Positions 25,557 to 34,995 of a DNA stretch of 62,424 nt are shown here, one piece after another (position 1 is the first letter of the stretch; each line of letters starts with the position of its first letter). The notes below the pieces were generated by a model. It had not been told where the DNA came from. It was given only the letters and a program-made list of their open reading frames with translations, and did not search any database. Origin of the DNA: Tychonema sp. LEGE 07203 (GTDB lineage Bacteria > Cyanobacteriota > Cyanobacteriia > Cyanobacteriales > Microcoleaceae); assembly GCF_015207285.1 (NCBI RefSeq), contig NZ_JADEXD010000011.1, positions 1-62,424 on the forward strand, written 5' to 3'. The translations under genes and the position numbers were made by a program.

Positions 25557-27557
25557 ATGTCAACTATTATCGCCATTGAACAGCTAGAAAAAGTATTTAA
25601 CTTATCAGACGGGGGCAAATACGTAGCCCTCAAAGGCATCGATCTGGAAATTCAAAAAGGAGAATTTATCTCCCTAATCGGACACTCTGGCTGCGGCAAA
25701 TCTACCCTACTAAATATGGTGGCAGGTTTGGATCTGCCCACAGAAGGATTGGTGACGATCGAAGGACAAAGAATTACCAAGCCAGGCCCCGATCGCATGG
25801 TAGTATTCCAAAACTATTCGCTGCTGCCCTGGCGGACGGTCAGAGAAAACATTACCCTAGCCGTAGACTCGGTAATGAACGGTTTGCCCAAAGCCGAACG
25901 CCTCGAAATCATTCAAAGACACATCGACATGGTGGGCTTGGCTCCCCACGCCGAGAAACAACCGGCACTGCTATCGGGCGGACAAAAACAAAGAGTTGCG
26001 ATCGCCCGCGCTCTAGCTTTGCGCCCCAAACTGTTACTCTTGGACGAACCCTTCGGCGCTCTGGACGCTTTGACTCGCGGCAACTTGCAAGAAAAGTTGA
26101 TGGAAATCTGCCAAGAGTACGAAATCAGCGCCCTGATGGTAACTCACGACGTAGACGAGGCGGTGCTGTTGAGCGATCGCATCGTCATGCTCACCAACGG
26201 CCCGGAATCGAAGATTGGCGGCATCCTCGAAGTAGACATCCCCCGCCCCCGCAAGCGCATGGAAGTAGTCACGCACCCCAGCTACTACGCCCTGCGGAGC
26301 GAAATGATTTACTTCCTCAACCAGCAGAAACGAGTCAAAAAACTGCGGGCGCGGAAAGTACCGGCGATCGCCCGCCACGGCCTAGAAAAAGTCAACCTCG
26401 AACTCGGCTTCATCCCCCTCGCCGCCTGCGCTCCCCTAGCCATCGCCAAAGAAAAAGGCTTATTTGCCAAACACGGACTCGATGAAGTCCATCTCGTGCG
26501 GGAAACAAGCTGGCGGGGCATCGTAGACGGCATCGCCGCGGGCTACTTGGACGCAGCCCAAATGCCCTCTGGGATGGCGGCGTGGTTGAGCTTGGGAGGC
26601 TACAAAGAAAAGCCGATACCAACCGTTACAGCCCTCACCATGAGCCGCAACGGCAACGGAATTACTCTGGCGAAGCGCTTTTACGACCAAGGAATCTACA
26701 CTCTGGCAGATTTCAAAGAAATGCTGCGCCGAACCCCCGCCCAAACTCACCGCATGGGCATCGTTCACCCTTCATCGATGCACAACCTGCTGCTGCGCTA
26801 CTGGCTGGCTTCCGGCGGCATTGACCCGGATCTCGATGTTTCGCTCAAAAACATCCCTCCGGCCCAGATGATCGTGGACTTGCAAGGCGGCACCATTGAC
26901 GGTTTCTGCGTTGGCGAACCTTGGAACCTGCGCGCCGCGATGGAAGGAGTCGGCTTTACTGTAGCTACGGATTTGGAACTGTGGCCCGGACACCCGGCAA
27001 AAATTCTGGGAGTTCGAGAAGAGTGGGCGAATGCTTACCCGAACACTCACATTGCTCTGGTGAAAGCTTTGCTGGAAGCTTGTCATTATTGCAGCGATCC
27101 GGCCCACGCTGAAGAAGTTTCCGAAATTGTGGCGGGACGGGAGTATGTCGGTACCGACAAGAGTTACATCCAAATGGGCGATCCGAAATCTGTGGCTTGC
27201 AATCTGGATACTCCAATGCGGGAATACGCCCACCACTTGTTCGCCGGAGACGGGGTGAACCGCCCCAGCCGTACCGAACAGTTGTGGCACATGGTGCAGA
27301 TGGCGCGTTGGGGCGATACAGTCTTTCCCCGCAACTGGGTAGAAATTCTGGAACGGGTGGTCCGCGTCGGCCCGTTCAGCACGGCAGCCCGAGAGCTGGG
27401 TATGTCGGATATTACTTACACTCGGGGTTCTCTCCGCTTGTTTGATGGCTCGGTGTTTAATGCTGACGATCCGATCGGCTATCTCAACAATCTCGCGATC
27501 AAGCGCGATTACACTATGGCTGAAGTGATTCTGGATTCGGGCCGCAGAGCTGCTTAG
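25557..27557 (+). CDS. nrtC: Nitrate ABC transporter ATPase fused to a substrate-binding-like domain
   Basis: A 666-residue fusion. Residues 1-255 are an ABC ATPase with Walker A GHSGCGKST, Q-loop VVFQNYSLLPWR, signature LSGGQKQRVAIARAL and Walker B LLLLDEPFGALD. Residues 275-650 resemble NrtA (LELGFIPLAACAPLAIAKEKG, RYWLASGGIDPD, IDGFCVGEPWNLRAAMEG) without a signal peptide, so the domain lies in the cytoplasm. In studied cyanobacteria this domain mediates ammonium- or nitrate-dependent inhibition of the transporter. The fusion is diagnostic for Nrt/Cmp systems. It pairs with NrtD as an ATPase heterodimer. Confidence 0.94.
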   Translation: MSTIIAIEQLEKVFNLSDGGKYVALKGIDLEIQKGEFISLIGHSGCGKSTLLNMVAGLDLPTEGLVTIEGQRITKPGPDRMVVFQNYSLLPWRTVRENITLAVDSVMNGLPKAERLEIIQRHIDMVGLAPHAEKQPALLSGGQKQRVAIARALALRPKLLLLDEPFGALDALTRGNLQEKLMEICQEYEISALMVTHDVDEAVLLSDRIVMLTNGPESKIGGILEVDIPRPRKRMEVVTHPSYYALRSEMIYFLNQQKRVKKLRARKVPAIARHGLEKVNLELGFIPLAACAPLAIAKEKGLFAKHGLDEVHLVRETSWRGIVDGIAAGYLDAAQMPSGMAAWLSLGGYKEKPIPTVTALTMSRNGNGITLAKRFYDQGIYTLADFKEMLRRTPAQTHRMGIVHPSSMHNLLLRYWLASGGIDPDLDVSLKNIPPAQMIVDLQGGTIDGFCVGEPWNLRAAMEGVGFTVATDLELWPGHPAKILGVREEWANAYPNTHIALVKALLEACHYCSDPAHAEEVSEIVAGREYVGTDKSYIQMGDPKSVACNLDTPMREYAHHLFAGDGVNRPSRTEQLWHMVQMARWGDTVFPRNWVEILERVVRVGPFSTAARELGMSDITYTRGSLRLFDGSVFNADDPIGYLNNLAIKRDYTMAEVILDSGRRAA

Positions 27558-27896
27558 ACTTGCGTTTGACAATGAGTAATATCGTTGACCGTTGCATCGT
27601 CAGGTGATTTAACCGGCGCTAGAACACAGAGAACACAGAGAGATTAGAGAGAGATGAATACAGGACGATGAAGAGAGGAATTGATATAATTCGATCCCCC
27701 CTAACCCCCCTTAAGAAGGGGGAAGAGAGTTCAAAGTCCTCCCGATTAATGAGGGATTTAGGGGGATCGAGATTTCGAGACTAATGAGAAAAATAGAGAG
27801 TTTCAGAGAGAGTTTCAGTAGTCTCTACTCGCAACTCACCATTCAAAACTGCATTATTTGCTATCGCTAATCACCTACTAACGGCTTCTCAAACCC
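27558..27896. repeat. Spacer with a MITE-like GGGGGATC palindrome
   Basis: Between 27690 and 27771 the ends TTCGATCCCCCCTAA and TTAGGGGGATCGAGA are inverted repeats around a core that contains CCCCCCTTAAGAAGGGGG. This is a widespread cyanobacterial repeat type. A decayed arm of another repeat (ACCGTTGCATCGTCAGGTG) lies at about 27580-27601. CACAGAGAACACAGAGAG lies at about 27624. No gene is seen. Confidence 0.6.
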
Positions 27897-28742
27897 ATGA
27901 TTAATACTGCTGTCAACCAGACGAACACCCAAACTCAGATCCAGTCACCAAACGATCGCCGCGGGCCTTTTTTGGTGATGGACAATGTTCAAAAAGTCTA
28001 TCCAAACGGTTACAGGGCATTAGAAAACATTAACTTGACTGTAGCTGAGGGAGAGTTTATTACTCTGATCGGACACTCGGGCTGCGGCAAGTCAACACTA
28101 TTAAATATGGTGTCGGGTTTTAGCCATCCCAGCGAGGGCACGGTGTCGATTAACGGCCAGCGGATTGTCAAGCCGGGCCCCGATCGCATGGTAGTGTTTC
28201 AAGGTTACGCTTTGTTGCCTTGGCGGACTGTGTTTGAAAATGTTTACATTGCCGTTAATGCTGTTTTTCCTAACAAGTCGAAGGTCGAAAAAAATGCGAT
28301 CGTCAACGAGCATTTGGCGATGGTGGGATTGACAGAAGCTGCTGAGAAAAGACCGCCGCAAATTTCGGGAGGGATGAAACAGCGGGTTTCGATCGCCCGC
28401 GCTTTGGCAATTCGCCCCCAGGTGCTGATTTTAGACGAACCGTTTGGTGCTTTGGACGCAATTACTAAGGAGGAATTGCAGGAAGAGTTGCTGAAAATCT
28501 GGAACGATCACCGCTGTACGGTGTTGATGATTACTCACGATATTGACGAAGCGCTGTTTTTGGCCGATCGGCTGGTGATGATGACTAACGGCCCGTCAGC
28601 GACGATTGGCGAGGTTCTGGAGATTCCTTTTCCTCGTCCGCGCGATCGGGTGCAAATGATGGAAGATCCGGAATACTACAACTTGCGGAACTACGCCCTA
28701 GACTTCCTCTTCCGCCGCTTTGCCCACGATGACGACGCTTAA
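27897..28742 (+). CDS. nrtD: Nitrate ABC transporter ATPase
   Basis: A 281-residue ABC ATPase without the C-terminal binding domain of NrtC. It has Walker A GHSGCGKST, Q-loop VVFQGYALLPWR, signature ISGGMKQRVSIARAL, Walker B VLILDEPFGALD and the switch ITHDIDEALFLADR. It is the last gene of the nrtABCD cluster. No narB or nirA lies next to it in the window, unlike the nirA-nrtABCD-narB operon of Synechococcus, so reduction genes must be elsewhere. Confidence 0.94.
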   Translation: MINTAVNQTNTQTQIQSPNDRRGPFLVMDNVQKVYPNGYRALENINLTVAEGEFITLIGHSGCGKSTLLNMVSGFSHPSEGTVSINGQRIVKPGPDRMVVFQGYALLPWRTVFENVYIAVNAVFPNKSKVEKNAIVNEHLAMVGLTEAAEKRPPQISGGMKQRVSIARALAIRPQVLILDEPFGALDAITKEELQEELLKIWNDHRCTVLMITHDIDEALFLADRLVMMTNGPSATIGEVLEIPFPRPRDRVQMMEDPEYYNLRNYALDFLFRRFAHDDDA

Positions 28743-28999
28743 ACCCTTTGAGGTTGGGGATTGCTGGAAAAATAAAGCTCCAGCATTTCCCCAATTGCAG
28801 GGAAACATCGCTGCGTGCGAAATTTTCTCTATCTGCTTGGGTAAACTGAAGTTTAATTGTTGGGGATAAGTTTTTCCAGAAGACTCGGATCTTTTTCTCA
28901 ACTTTTACGTCTATCCGCTAAGAGACCCTATTGCCTAGCTGTCGGTAAGCTGGCATGAATTTAGCCCAACTTTGACTTAAGGTGGGCTTCTTTCTTATG

Positions 29000-29096
29000 T
29001 TATTGAAAGTTTTTGGGCGATCGGGGGTTGGTGCATTCCACCATTTTAACTGGCACAGGGCGGGGTATTGATTCGTGTTCGATCGATTAATCACTG
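29000..29096. repeat. 97-bp direct repeat, copy 1
   Basis: The block from TTATTGA to AATCACTG is repeated at 30198-30294 with only about three mismatches. The 1.1 kb between the copies hold a Uma2 gene and a DUF6745-like remnant. The second copy overlaps the 5' end of the remnant, so copy 1 may be a duplicated fragment of that gene's upstream region. Confidence 0.9.
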
Positions 29097-29097
29097 T

Positions 29098-29318
29098 GGT
29101 GAAGTTGTGGAATGGGCCGGAAAACCCGCTGTGAAGTTGTGAATGGGCCGGAGAACCAGTTCTTGACAATGGTACAATATCTCAGTTTCAACTGACAGAA
29201 GAGCACCCTTCGTGTGGAAATTCTTAAAAACCGGGTTTCTGAACGAGAAACATAGGTTTTGATGCTAAATTTGCGGTCAGAAACCCGGTTTTTGCCACAG
29301 GTGCTCTTCTATCAGTTT
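29098..29318. repeat. Nested palindromic repeats
   Basis: A short direct duplication (GTGAAGTTGTGGAATGGGCC twice, one copy lacking a base) spans about 29100-29155. From about 29192 to 29318 nested inverted repeats follow: outer CAGTTTCAA, middle AGAAGAGCACC with GGTGCTCTTCT, and inner AAAACCGGGTTTCTGA with TCAGAAACCCGGTTTTT. The inner arms belong to the family seen at 1-245. Confidence 0.75.
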
Positions 29319-29321
29319 CAA

Positions 29322-29885
29322 TCAACTTATTTTCAGCCAATTAAATAAATCGGCTGCGGATAGTTGCCAATCTTCCAACACGCCAAGAACAGGTAAAATA
29401 TCCGTGCCCGATTTAAATTCAGGCAGTTGATTAGGCACAAAAACTATTACTGATTTATCGCTCGGATCGGCAAACCAACCCAACTTAGTGCCGTGCTGGA
29501 TCGAAAAAATAATTTTTTTAATTACCCGATTTGGAGATTGGTCTGGTGACAGAATTTCAATTATCCAATCCGGTGGAATTTCAAAACGGTTGGCAATTTC
29601 TCCATCTTCATCAACAGGAATCCTAGACCACTCAAAAACAGCAAGATCGGGAACGATCGATCGCCCCCCAAACGTACAGCGCAATTCTGGAAAAGGACAG
29701 GCTAATTTTTGGGGTTCCCCAACCTCAGAAATTGCATCCAGCAATCGTTTTTGCAATCGGCTATGTTTTCCTTGTGGCATAGGTTTTTGATAAATTTGAC
29801 CGTCTGTATACTCGCTTGCGGGTTTAGTTTCTGGCAACTGCAAAAACTCTGCAAGAGAAATCATTGACGTTGCTGCAACTACCAT
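29322..29885 (-). CDS. Uma2 family (DUF820) predicted nuclease-fold protein
   Basis: A 187-residue Uma2 protein. It has ISLAEFLQLPETKPASEY at the N-terminus, IVPDLAVFEW and WIIEILSPDQSP as the core acidic motifs, and a C-terminal SAADLFNWLK ending. It differs markedly from the other Uma2 protein at 12804-13394, so the two are old paralogues. It lies between two copies of a 97-bp direct repeat. The function of the family is unknown. Confidence 0.9.
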   Translation of the reverse strand: MVVAATSMISLAEFLQLPETKPASEYTDGQIYQKPMPQGKHSRLQKRLLDAISEVGEPQKLACPFPELRCTFGGRSIVPDLAVFEWSRIPVDEDGEIANRFEIPPDWIIEILSPDQSPNRVIKKIIFSIQHGTKLGWFADPSDKSVIVFVPNQLPEFKSGTDILPVLGVLEDWQLSAADLFNWLKIS

Positions 29886-29955
29886 AAATCATCTCTCCTG
29901 AAATCATCCTAACGAACAAATAATCAAAGGTTCCTGTATTTCTGCTTTTTCGCTT

Positions 29956-30234
29956 TCAAGTTTGCACCGAAAACTTTTCTGGGTCCATATCCCAATTTAC
30001 CCAACGAATTGCCTCTTTAGCTAATTGTACATCAGGCGGCACTCGCAAAGCATGAATACATCCCGTACTCGGACAGGTCATTTTTAACAAATAAACTGGA
30101 TATTCATAACGCCGATCGTTTTTGCCAATTATCGCACAAGCCGCTTTAATTGTTTCCACAGCTTGCGATCGATTTATCGGACTTGTAGAAAGGGCGATTA
30201 TTGATAGTTTTTGGGCGATCGGGGGTTGGTGCAT
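29956..30234 (-). pseudogene. DUF6745-like remnant with internal deletion
   Basis: The 92-residue frame joins two pieces. The first 40 residues (SPINRSQAVETIKAACAIIG) look like the N-terminal part of a cyanobacterial protein family. The rest (YLLKMTCPSTGCIHALRVPP, EAIRWVNWDMDPEKFSVQT) looks like the C-terminal part of DUF6745 proteins, which are several times longer. I infer an in-frame internal deletion; the family assignment is from memory of its conserved CPSTG and LRVPP motifs. The N-terminus lies inside the 97-bp direct repeat. Confidence 0.55.
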
Positions 30235-30294
30235 TCCACCATTTTAACTGGCACAGGGCGGGGTATTTATTCGCGTTCGATCGATTAATCACTG
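30198..30294. repeat. 97-bp direct repeat, copy 2
   Basis: Second copy of the repeat at 29000-29096, offset by exactly 1198 bases, with about three mismatches. Its boundaries are sharp on both sides. It overlaps the presumed 5' end of the DUF6745-like remnant. Confidence 0.9.
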
Positions 30295-30678
30295 CACGAC
30301 CTTTTTTGTTTTTATTTTTATCTACAACAATTCAGTCTGCGATCGCCCTTTCAAATTTTACCAAATCCGGTTGCATCGGAACGATCGAACCGCGAAGGCG
30401 CTTTAGGCGAAGCCGCGCGTCAGCGCTAGGAGGCAAAGGAAGAGCGGAGAGAGATAAATAATTTTGATGCGAACGGATTTGATATTACGCTCTCGGTGTA
30501 GATTTTAGGGGTTTCTTTTGTTAATGATTAACGATCGAGCTGTCGCGCATTTAAACCAATAACGATAGAGGTAGGGTGCGTCAGAAGCGAACACTTGCTG
30601 GATGCTGGAAATATTTATGTACGGCTCCGCACCTTACTATCCTCTTTTAAATGCCCAACAGATTAATGAGTGATATAC

Positions 30679-30788
30679 TATAGCCTTTCTAAGAAAGATG
30701 AGGTACTGTCGGGAATCGGGCCGAAGAGCATCGGGCCTAAAAGCATCGGCCAAACCGGGCATACCTCATCTTTCTGATAAGTGCTATA
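30679..30788. mobile_element. MITE-like element, 110 bp
   Basis: The ends are 27-bp terminal inverted repeats with four mismatches. They begin TATAGC and share AGAAAGATGAGGTA (30692-30705) with TACCTCATCTTTCT (30762-30775). The interior contains a variant of the GCATCGGGCC repeat seen after DUF1824. There is no coding capacity. It directly abuts the heptamer array. Confidence 0.65.
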
Positions 30789-31020
30789 ATAACTAATAAC
30801 TAATAACTAATAACTAATAACTAATAACTAATAACTAATAACTAATAACTAATAACTAATAACTAATAACTAATAACTAATAACTAATAACTAATGACTG
30901 ATAACTAATGACTGATAACTAATAACTAATAACTAATAACTAATAACTAATAACTAATAACTAATAACTAATAACTAATGACTAATGACTAATGACTAAT
31001 GACTAACAACTAATAACTAA
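30789..31020. repeat. Long heptanucleotide array (about 33 units)
   Basis: Perfect or near-perfect ACTAATA units with a few variants (ACTAATG, ACTGATA) fill about 232 bases. The array stops 1 base before the stop codon of the kinase gene at 31022. It is a short tandemly repeated repetitive (STRR) sequence as known from cyanobacteria. Its length would be prone to slippage. Confidence 0.95.
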
Positions 31021-31021
31021 A

Positions 31022-33796
31022 TTATCCTTCAAAGGCGGCAACCGAAACCCGATCGCGCCCTGCTGCTTTGGCCCGATAAAGCGCCTCATCGGCGATCGCA
31101 ATTAAGGTTCCCGGCTGCGACATCGGCGCTGGAATGCAGCAAGCCACACCCAAACTCAGCGTCACGTATTCGCTGACACCCGACTTAGCGTGCAGTATCT
31201 GCAAACCCCGCACCTGTTGGTTGATAATTTCAGCTACGCAAGCCGCGCCATCAATATCCGTATTCGGCAAAACTATGGCAAATTCTTCTCCACCGTAGCG
31301 CGCCACTAAATCAGCCGATCGCTTTACCGAACGCTGGAGAACTGCAGCCACCTGCTGCAAACACTCATCCCCCACTTGGTGGCCGTAAGTATCGTTATAT
31401 AGTTTGAAATAATCGATGTCGCACATAATCAAAGACAGCGGTGCTTCTTCCCTCGCCAAACGCCGCCATTCCGTATTGAGGTAATCGTTGAAAAAGCGGC
31501 GGTTTCTTACCTCAGTCAAACTGTCGTAAGTTGCCAAATACTGCAAGGCTCGATTCACAGTTTCTAACTGACGTTTTTGCTGCTGCAACTGGCGGTTGAG
31601 CAATGTCAACTGCTGTTCGGCTGCGTGGGTTCTGAGCAAATTTCTTACCCTTGCCAGCAGTTCCCTCTCGTCAAAAGGCTTTGCAATATAATCGTCAGCA
31701 CCCGCATCCAAACTTTCGATCCGAGCTTCCATCCCCGATCGCGCTGTCAAAAAGATTACCGGCGTCGAACTCAACTCCGGTGTGTTCCGAATCTCCTTGA
31801 GCAGATCGAGTCCATTTTGTCTGGGCATGATTTGGTCGCTCAAAATCAAATTTGGGTGCAAAGTTTTGGCTTTTTCTAAACCTTCTACCCCGTCCACCGC
31901 CACGGCGACTCGATAGTACGGACTCAATAATGTTTGGAGGTAAGCCAGCAGAAAATTGTTGTCTTCTACTACCAGCAGCAGCGGTAATTCTCCGCTGTCA
32001 GTTGTTGATTGTTCCCCATGATTTTTGCTATCAAAACTGTTAGAGTCGGGCAGCGGGGCGGGGTGCGCGATCGCCCCGATATTTCCCGCGCCCCACTCAG
32101 AAGTGCTAAATCCAGTCAGTCCGGCCAATTGGGCGATCGCGCTCACCAACTGATTCGCCGACACAGGCTTCGACAAATGCTGCTGAAACCCAGCCTCCAG
32201 TGCCGAGGCATCATCCTCTTCCCGGAAGCCTCCCGTCAGCGCCACCGCCGGCAGCAGTTCCCTTTGCTGGGACATTTCCATTGCTCTGACGCGGCGGATC
32301 AAATCGCAGCCGTCAGCTTCGGGCATAGCGATATCGCTCACCAACACGTCGGGCCGCGACTCTTCCAATTCGGCCATCGCTTCGCAGGCGCTGCCCACCA
32401 CCTTGACTTTGGCTCCAAATGCTTCCAGGGCAGTTCTCAGAAAGTCCCGGCTCTCGGCGCTGCTGTCAACCACTAGCACTTGCTTTCCCTCTAAGGGTTT
32501 GGGAACAGATCCGCGTCTATTTTCGACGGGCGCGATCGCGCTGCTGCGATCGCGCCCGTTGTTGCTGTTGGCGATCGGTAGCTGCACCTCAAAGGTCGCC
32601 CCCTGTCCGATGCCGGGACTGCTCGCCCAAACAGTTCCCCCGTGCAGTTCCACCAACTGCCGCACAATTGAGAGTCCCAAACCGAGCCGATTTTGTTCTT
32701 TCCTCTGGAAGCTATCTCCGGGGCGGAAGTAGTCAAAGATGTACGGCAGAAATTGGGGGTCAATCCCGCAACCGCTGTCGCTGACTCGAATCAGCGCCCC
32801 CGACGCACTCGGCTCGATCTGTATTTGGACTAGCCCTGGGGCGGATTCGGGGGTAAATTTGATGGCGTTGGCGAGCAAGTTCCAGACTACTTGCTGCAAC
32901 CGTTCTGCATCGGCCAAAATGTAGGTGACAGCGGGGTTAAAATCTGTTTCTATGCGGATGTTTTTGGCTTCGGCGGCGGGGCTGAGGGTGTCGATCGCCG
33001 ATTCGACGACAGACGGGAGGTGAACCCGCCCGATGTTGAGCTGCATTTTTCCGCGCAGCAGCCGCGAAAGATCCAAAAGATTATCTATTTGCTGGTTCTG
33101 CAATCTGGCGTTGCGCTCGATGATTTCCAATGCGCGGCTGGTGGTGGCTTCGTTTAACTTGCGCGATCGGGCTAGCTGTACCCATCCCAAAATCGCGCTC
33201 AGGGGCGATCGGAGTTCGTGGGAGGCGATCGCCAGAAATTCGTCTTTTGCCCGGTTGGCTTGGGCTTGGGCTGCTTCCACAGTTTTGCGATCGGTGATGT
33301 CGAATCCGATCGCCATATACTGATTGGGTTTTCCCTTGCCGTCCGGCAACGGAACTACTGTTGCGTAAACCCAATAATCGCTGCCATTTTTAGCTTGACT
33401 CTTAATTTCTCCTTGCCAAACTTCATTTTTGGCAACTGTTGACCGCAGATTTTTGATTAATTCCCAAGACTTATATTCCGAGTGAAGGATGCGGAAATGG
33501 CGACCGATCAGTTCGGCGCGCGAATAGTTAGAGATGCTACAAACTCGATCGCTGACGTAGTTGATAATTCCTCGGGCGTTTGTCCTCACCGCCAGTGCTG
33601 CTCGGTCGATCGCTTCTTTAAAATCCAAACATTCTTGCACCGATAAATCTTGTTCTTTTGTCATAGAAATTTTGCCCTGGCGAGCGGGCGCAAGTGCTTG
33701 CGGGCGATCGGTCTTATCCTGGCTCCGCTGTTGGATTTCCATTGCTTCTATTTTCCCCTGACGGCTGAAACCTAATCTACTCGCATCCTGATTCAT
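31022..33796 (-). CDS. Hybrid histidine kinase: PAS-HisKA-HATPase-REC-REC-GGDEF
   Basis: A 924-residue multidomain signalling protein without a membrane segment. A PAS domain covers about residues 55-172, HisKA about 184-250 with the phospho-accepting His193 in [14 protein letters not shown], and HATPase about 295-410 ([17 protein letters not shown]). Two receiver domains follow, with phosphorylatable Asp in [14 protein letters not shown] and [14 protein letters not shown], then a GGDEF domain in the last 165 residues with an intact [12 protein letters not shown]. It should turn a PAS-sensed signal into c-di-GMP synthesis. The ATG at 33796 is used; the in-frame extension to 33898 has no domain character. 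No EAL domain is present. Confidence 0.93.
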   Translation of the reverse strand: MNQDASRLGFSRQGKIEAMEIQQRSQDKTDRPQALAPARQGKISMTKEQDLSVQECLDFKEAIDRAALAVRTNARGIINYVSDRVCSISNYSRAELIGRHFRILHSEYKSWELIKNLRSTVAKNEVWQGEIKSQAKNGSDYWVYATVVPLPDGKGKPNQYMAIGFDITDRKTVEAAQAQANRAKDEFLAIASHELRSPLSAILGWVQLARSRKLNEATTSRALEIIERNARLQNQQIDNLLDLSRLLRGKMQLNIGRVHLPSVVESAIDTLSPAAEAKNIRIETDFNPAVTYILADAERLQQVVWNLLANAIKFTPESAPGLVQIQIEPSASGALIRVSDSGCGIDPQFLPYIFDYFRPGDSFQRKEQNRLGLGLSIVRQLVELHGGTVWASSPGIGQGATFEVQLPIANSNNGRDRSSAIAPVENRRGSVPKPLEGKQVLVVDSSAESRDFLRTALEAFGAKVKVVGSACEAMAELEESRPDVLVSDIAMPEADGCDLIRRVRAMEMSQQRELLPAVALTGGFREEDDASALEAGFQQHLSKPVSANQLVSAIAQLAGLTGFSTSEWGAGNIGAIAHPAPLPDSNSFDSKNHGEQSTTDSGELPLLLVVEDNNFLLAYLQTLLSPYYRVAVAVDGVEGLEKAKTLHPNLILSDQIMPRQNGLDLLKEIRNTPELSSTPVIFLTARSGMEARIESLDAGADDYIAKPFDERELLARVRNLLRTHAAEQQLTLLNRQLQQQKRQLETVNRALQYLATYDSLTEVRNRRFFNDYLNTEWRRLAREEAPLSLIMCDIDYFKLYNDTYGHQVGDECLQQVAAVLQRSVKRSADLVARYGGEEFAIVLPNTDIDGAACVAEIINQQVRGLQILHAKSGVSEYVTLSLGVACCIPAPMSQPGTLIAIADEALYRAKAAGRDRVSVAAFEG

Positions 33797-34297
33797 TATC
33801 ACTGTTTTTTTTCCGCACCTGCGGTGCAATATTTTGTATCTCTTGATTTTCTTCCTGAAAACTTGACCGTCCGCACAGACACTAGGAAGCCAACTCAAAT
33901 TTTATTTACAGTTTGGCAAAATTTTGTCAATCTGAGGACATATTTTATCGGATTTTCCCGATCGGGTGCTGGGTAACAACTCTCAACTTTTTTCTCACAA
34001 TTGCTGTCCCCCACCCGGCACAAAATTTCTGCTTCCGCAGGCTTTCGAGTCTCCCGCCTTCGGTCTTATCTCCACTCGAGCAGATATGTGCGGGGCTTAA
34101 CATTTCTCAAAATTTTGGTTGGGAAAGCGGGAACAAAATCCCTGTTTGGCGATCGTCTCCAACTTCTGTTAAATTATTTTCTGCTACATCTTGACAGTCC
34201 TGTAAATAATTTGTACTATAACTGTAGTATAGCTATAGAGAGACCGGGCTAACTGCATTAACGCACTGAAGTATTAACAGGTAGAGGAAAATTTTCT
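33797..34297. other. Intergenic region, no gene recognised
   Basis: The 500-base divergent promoter region between the kinase and the methyltransferase. GGTAGAGGAAAA precedes the methyltransferase GTG. TTGTACTATAACTGTAGTAT around 34210 could hold a promoter for it. Nothing else is recognisable. Confidence 0.4.
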
Positions 34298-34978
34298 GTG
34301 AATTTAGACGCTGTACGCGAGCAATTTGAACAAAGAGCATTTAATTATGACGGTTTAATTCCCAGCCTCATTCCGCACTATCGCGAGCAACACGATTTAA
34401 TATTGCAGTTAATTCCTTTTGAAACCAATGCTAACATAAAAGTTCTGGATTTAGGCGCGGGGACTGGCATACTGTCGGCTCTGATTTTGCAAGCATTTCC
34501 TCAAGCGAAAGTCCTAGCCTTTGACCTGGCGGAAAATATGCTGAAAATTTGTCAAACTAACTTGTCAGCTTTCGGAAAACGCCTGAGATTGCAGCAGGGA
34601 AATTTCGCAGAAGATGATTTCGGCAGCGGTTACGATTTGGTAGTTTCAGGGTTAGCAATCCACCACCTTGACAGCGAAGGGAAACAAAAACTTTTTCACA
34701 AACTATTCGACTCCATGAATCCAGGGGGAACCTTGCTAATTCGAGATATTGTGACAGGTGCTACTCCCAGGCTAACCGAGCAATACGAACAGTTGTGGCG
34801 GCAGTACATGAAAGCTAACGGAGAAGACGGTGCAGCCTGGTTTCAAAACTATCTAAAAGAAGATATTCCTTCCTCTGTGGAAGACCAGACTAAGTGGCTT
34901 GCAGGAGCAGGTTTTGCAGATGCAGGATGTCACTGGCGCTATCTCAATTTTGCTATTTTTGGGGCAGTAAAAAGCTAG
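34298..34978 (+). CDS. Class I SAM-dependent methyltransferase
   Basis: A 226-residue methyltransferase with the Rossmann-like SAM site VLDLGAGTGILSALIL (motif I), LAFDLAENMLKIC (motif II) and YDLVVSGLAIHHLDSE (motif IV). Start is GTG at 34298. The substrate is unknown. It is not a Hen1-type enzyme by visible motifs. It lies 17 bases upstream of the RNA 2'-phosphotransferase gene on the same strand, so the two are very likely cotranscribed. Confidence 0.88.
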   Translation: MNLDAVREQFEQRAFNYDGLIPSLIPHYREQHDLILQLIPFETNANIKVLDLGAGTGILSALILQAFPQAKVLAFDLAENMLKICQTNLSAFGKRLRLQQGNFAEDDFGSGYDLVVSGLAIHHLDSEGKQKLFHKLFDSMNPGGTLLIRDIVTGATPRLTEQYEQLWRQYMKANGEDGAAWFQNYLKEDIPSSVEDQTKWLAGAGFADAGCHWRYLNFAIFGAVKS

Positions 34979-34995
34979 CTTGTGCAATCAATGAA

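Noticed and set aside
26772-27572. Long minus-strand reading frame of 266 codons opposite nrtC
   Set aside because: It lies antisense to the well-supported NrtC binding-like domain, has no domain, and results from the GC-rich codon use of nrtC.
30789-31020. Heptamer array as CRISPR or centromere-like site
   Set aside because: The units are contiguous 7-mers without spacers and lack a partner parS or parAB gene.
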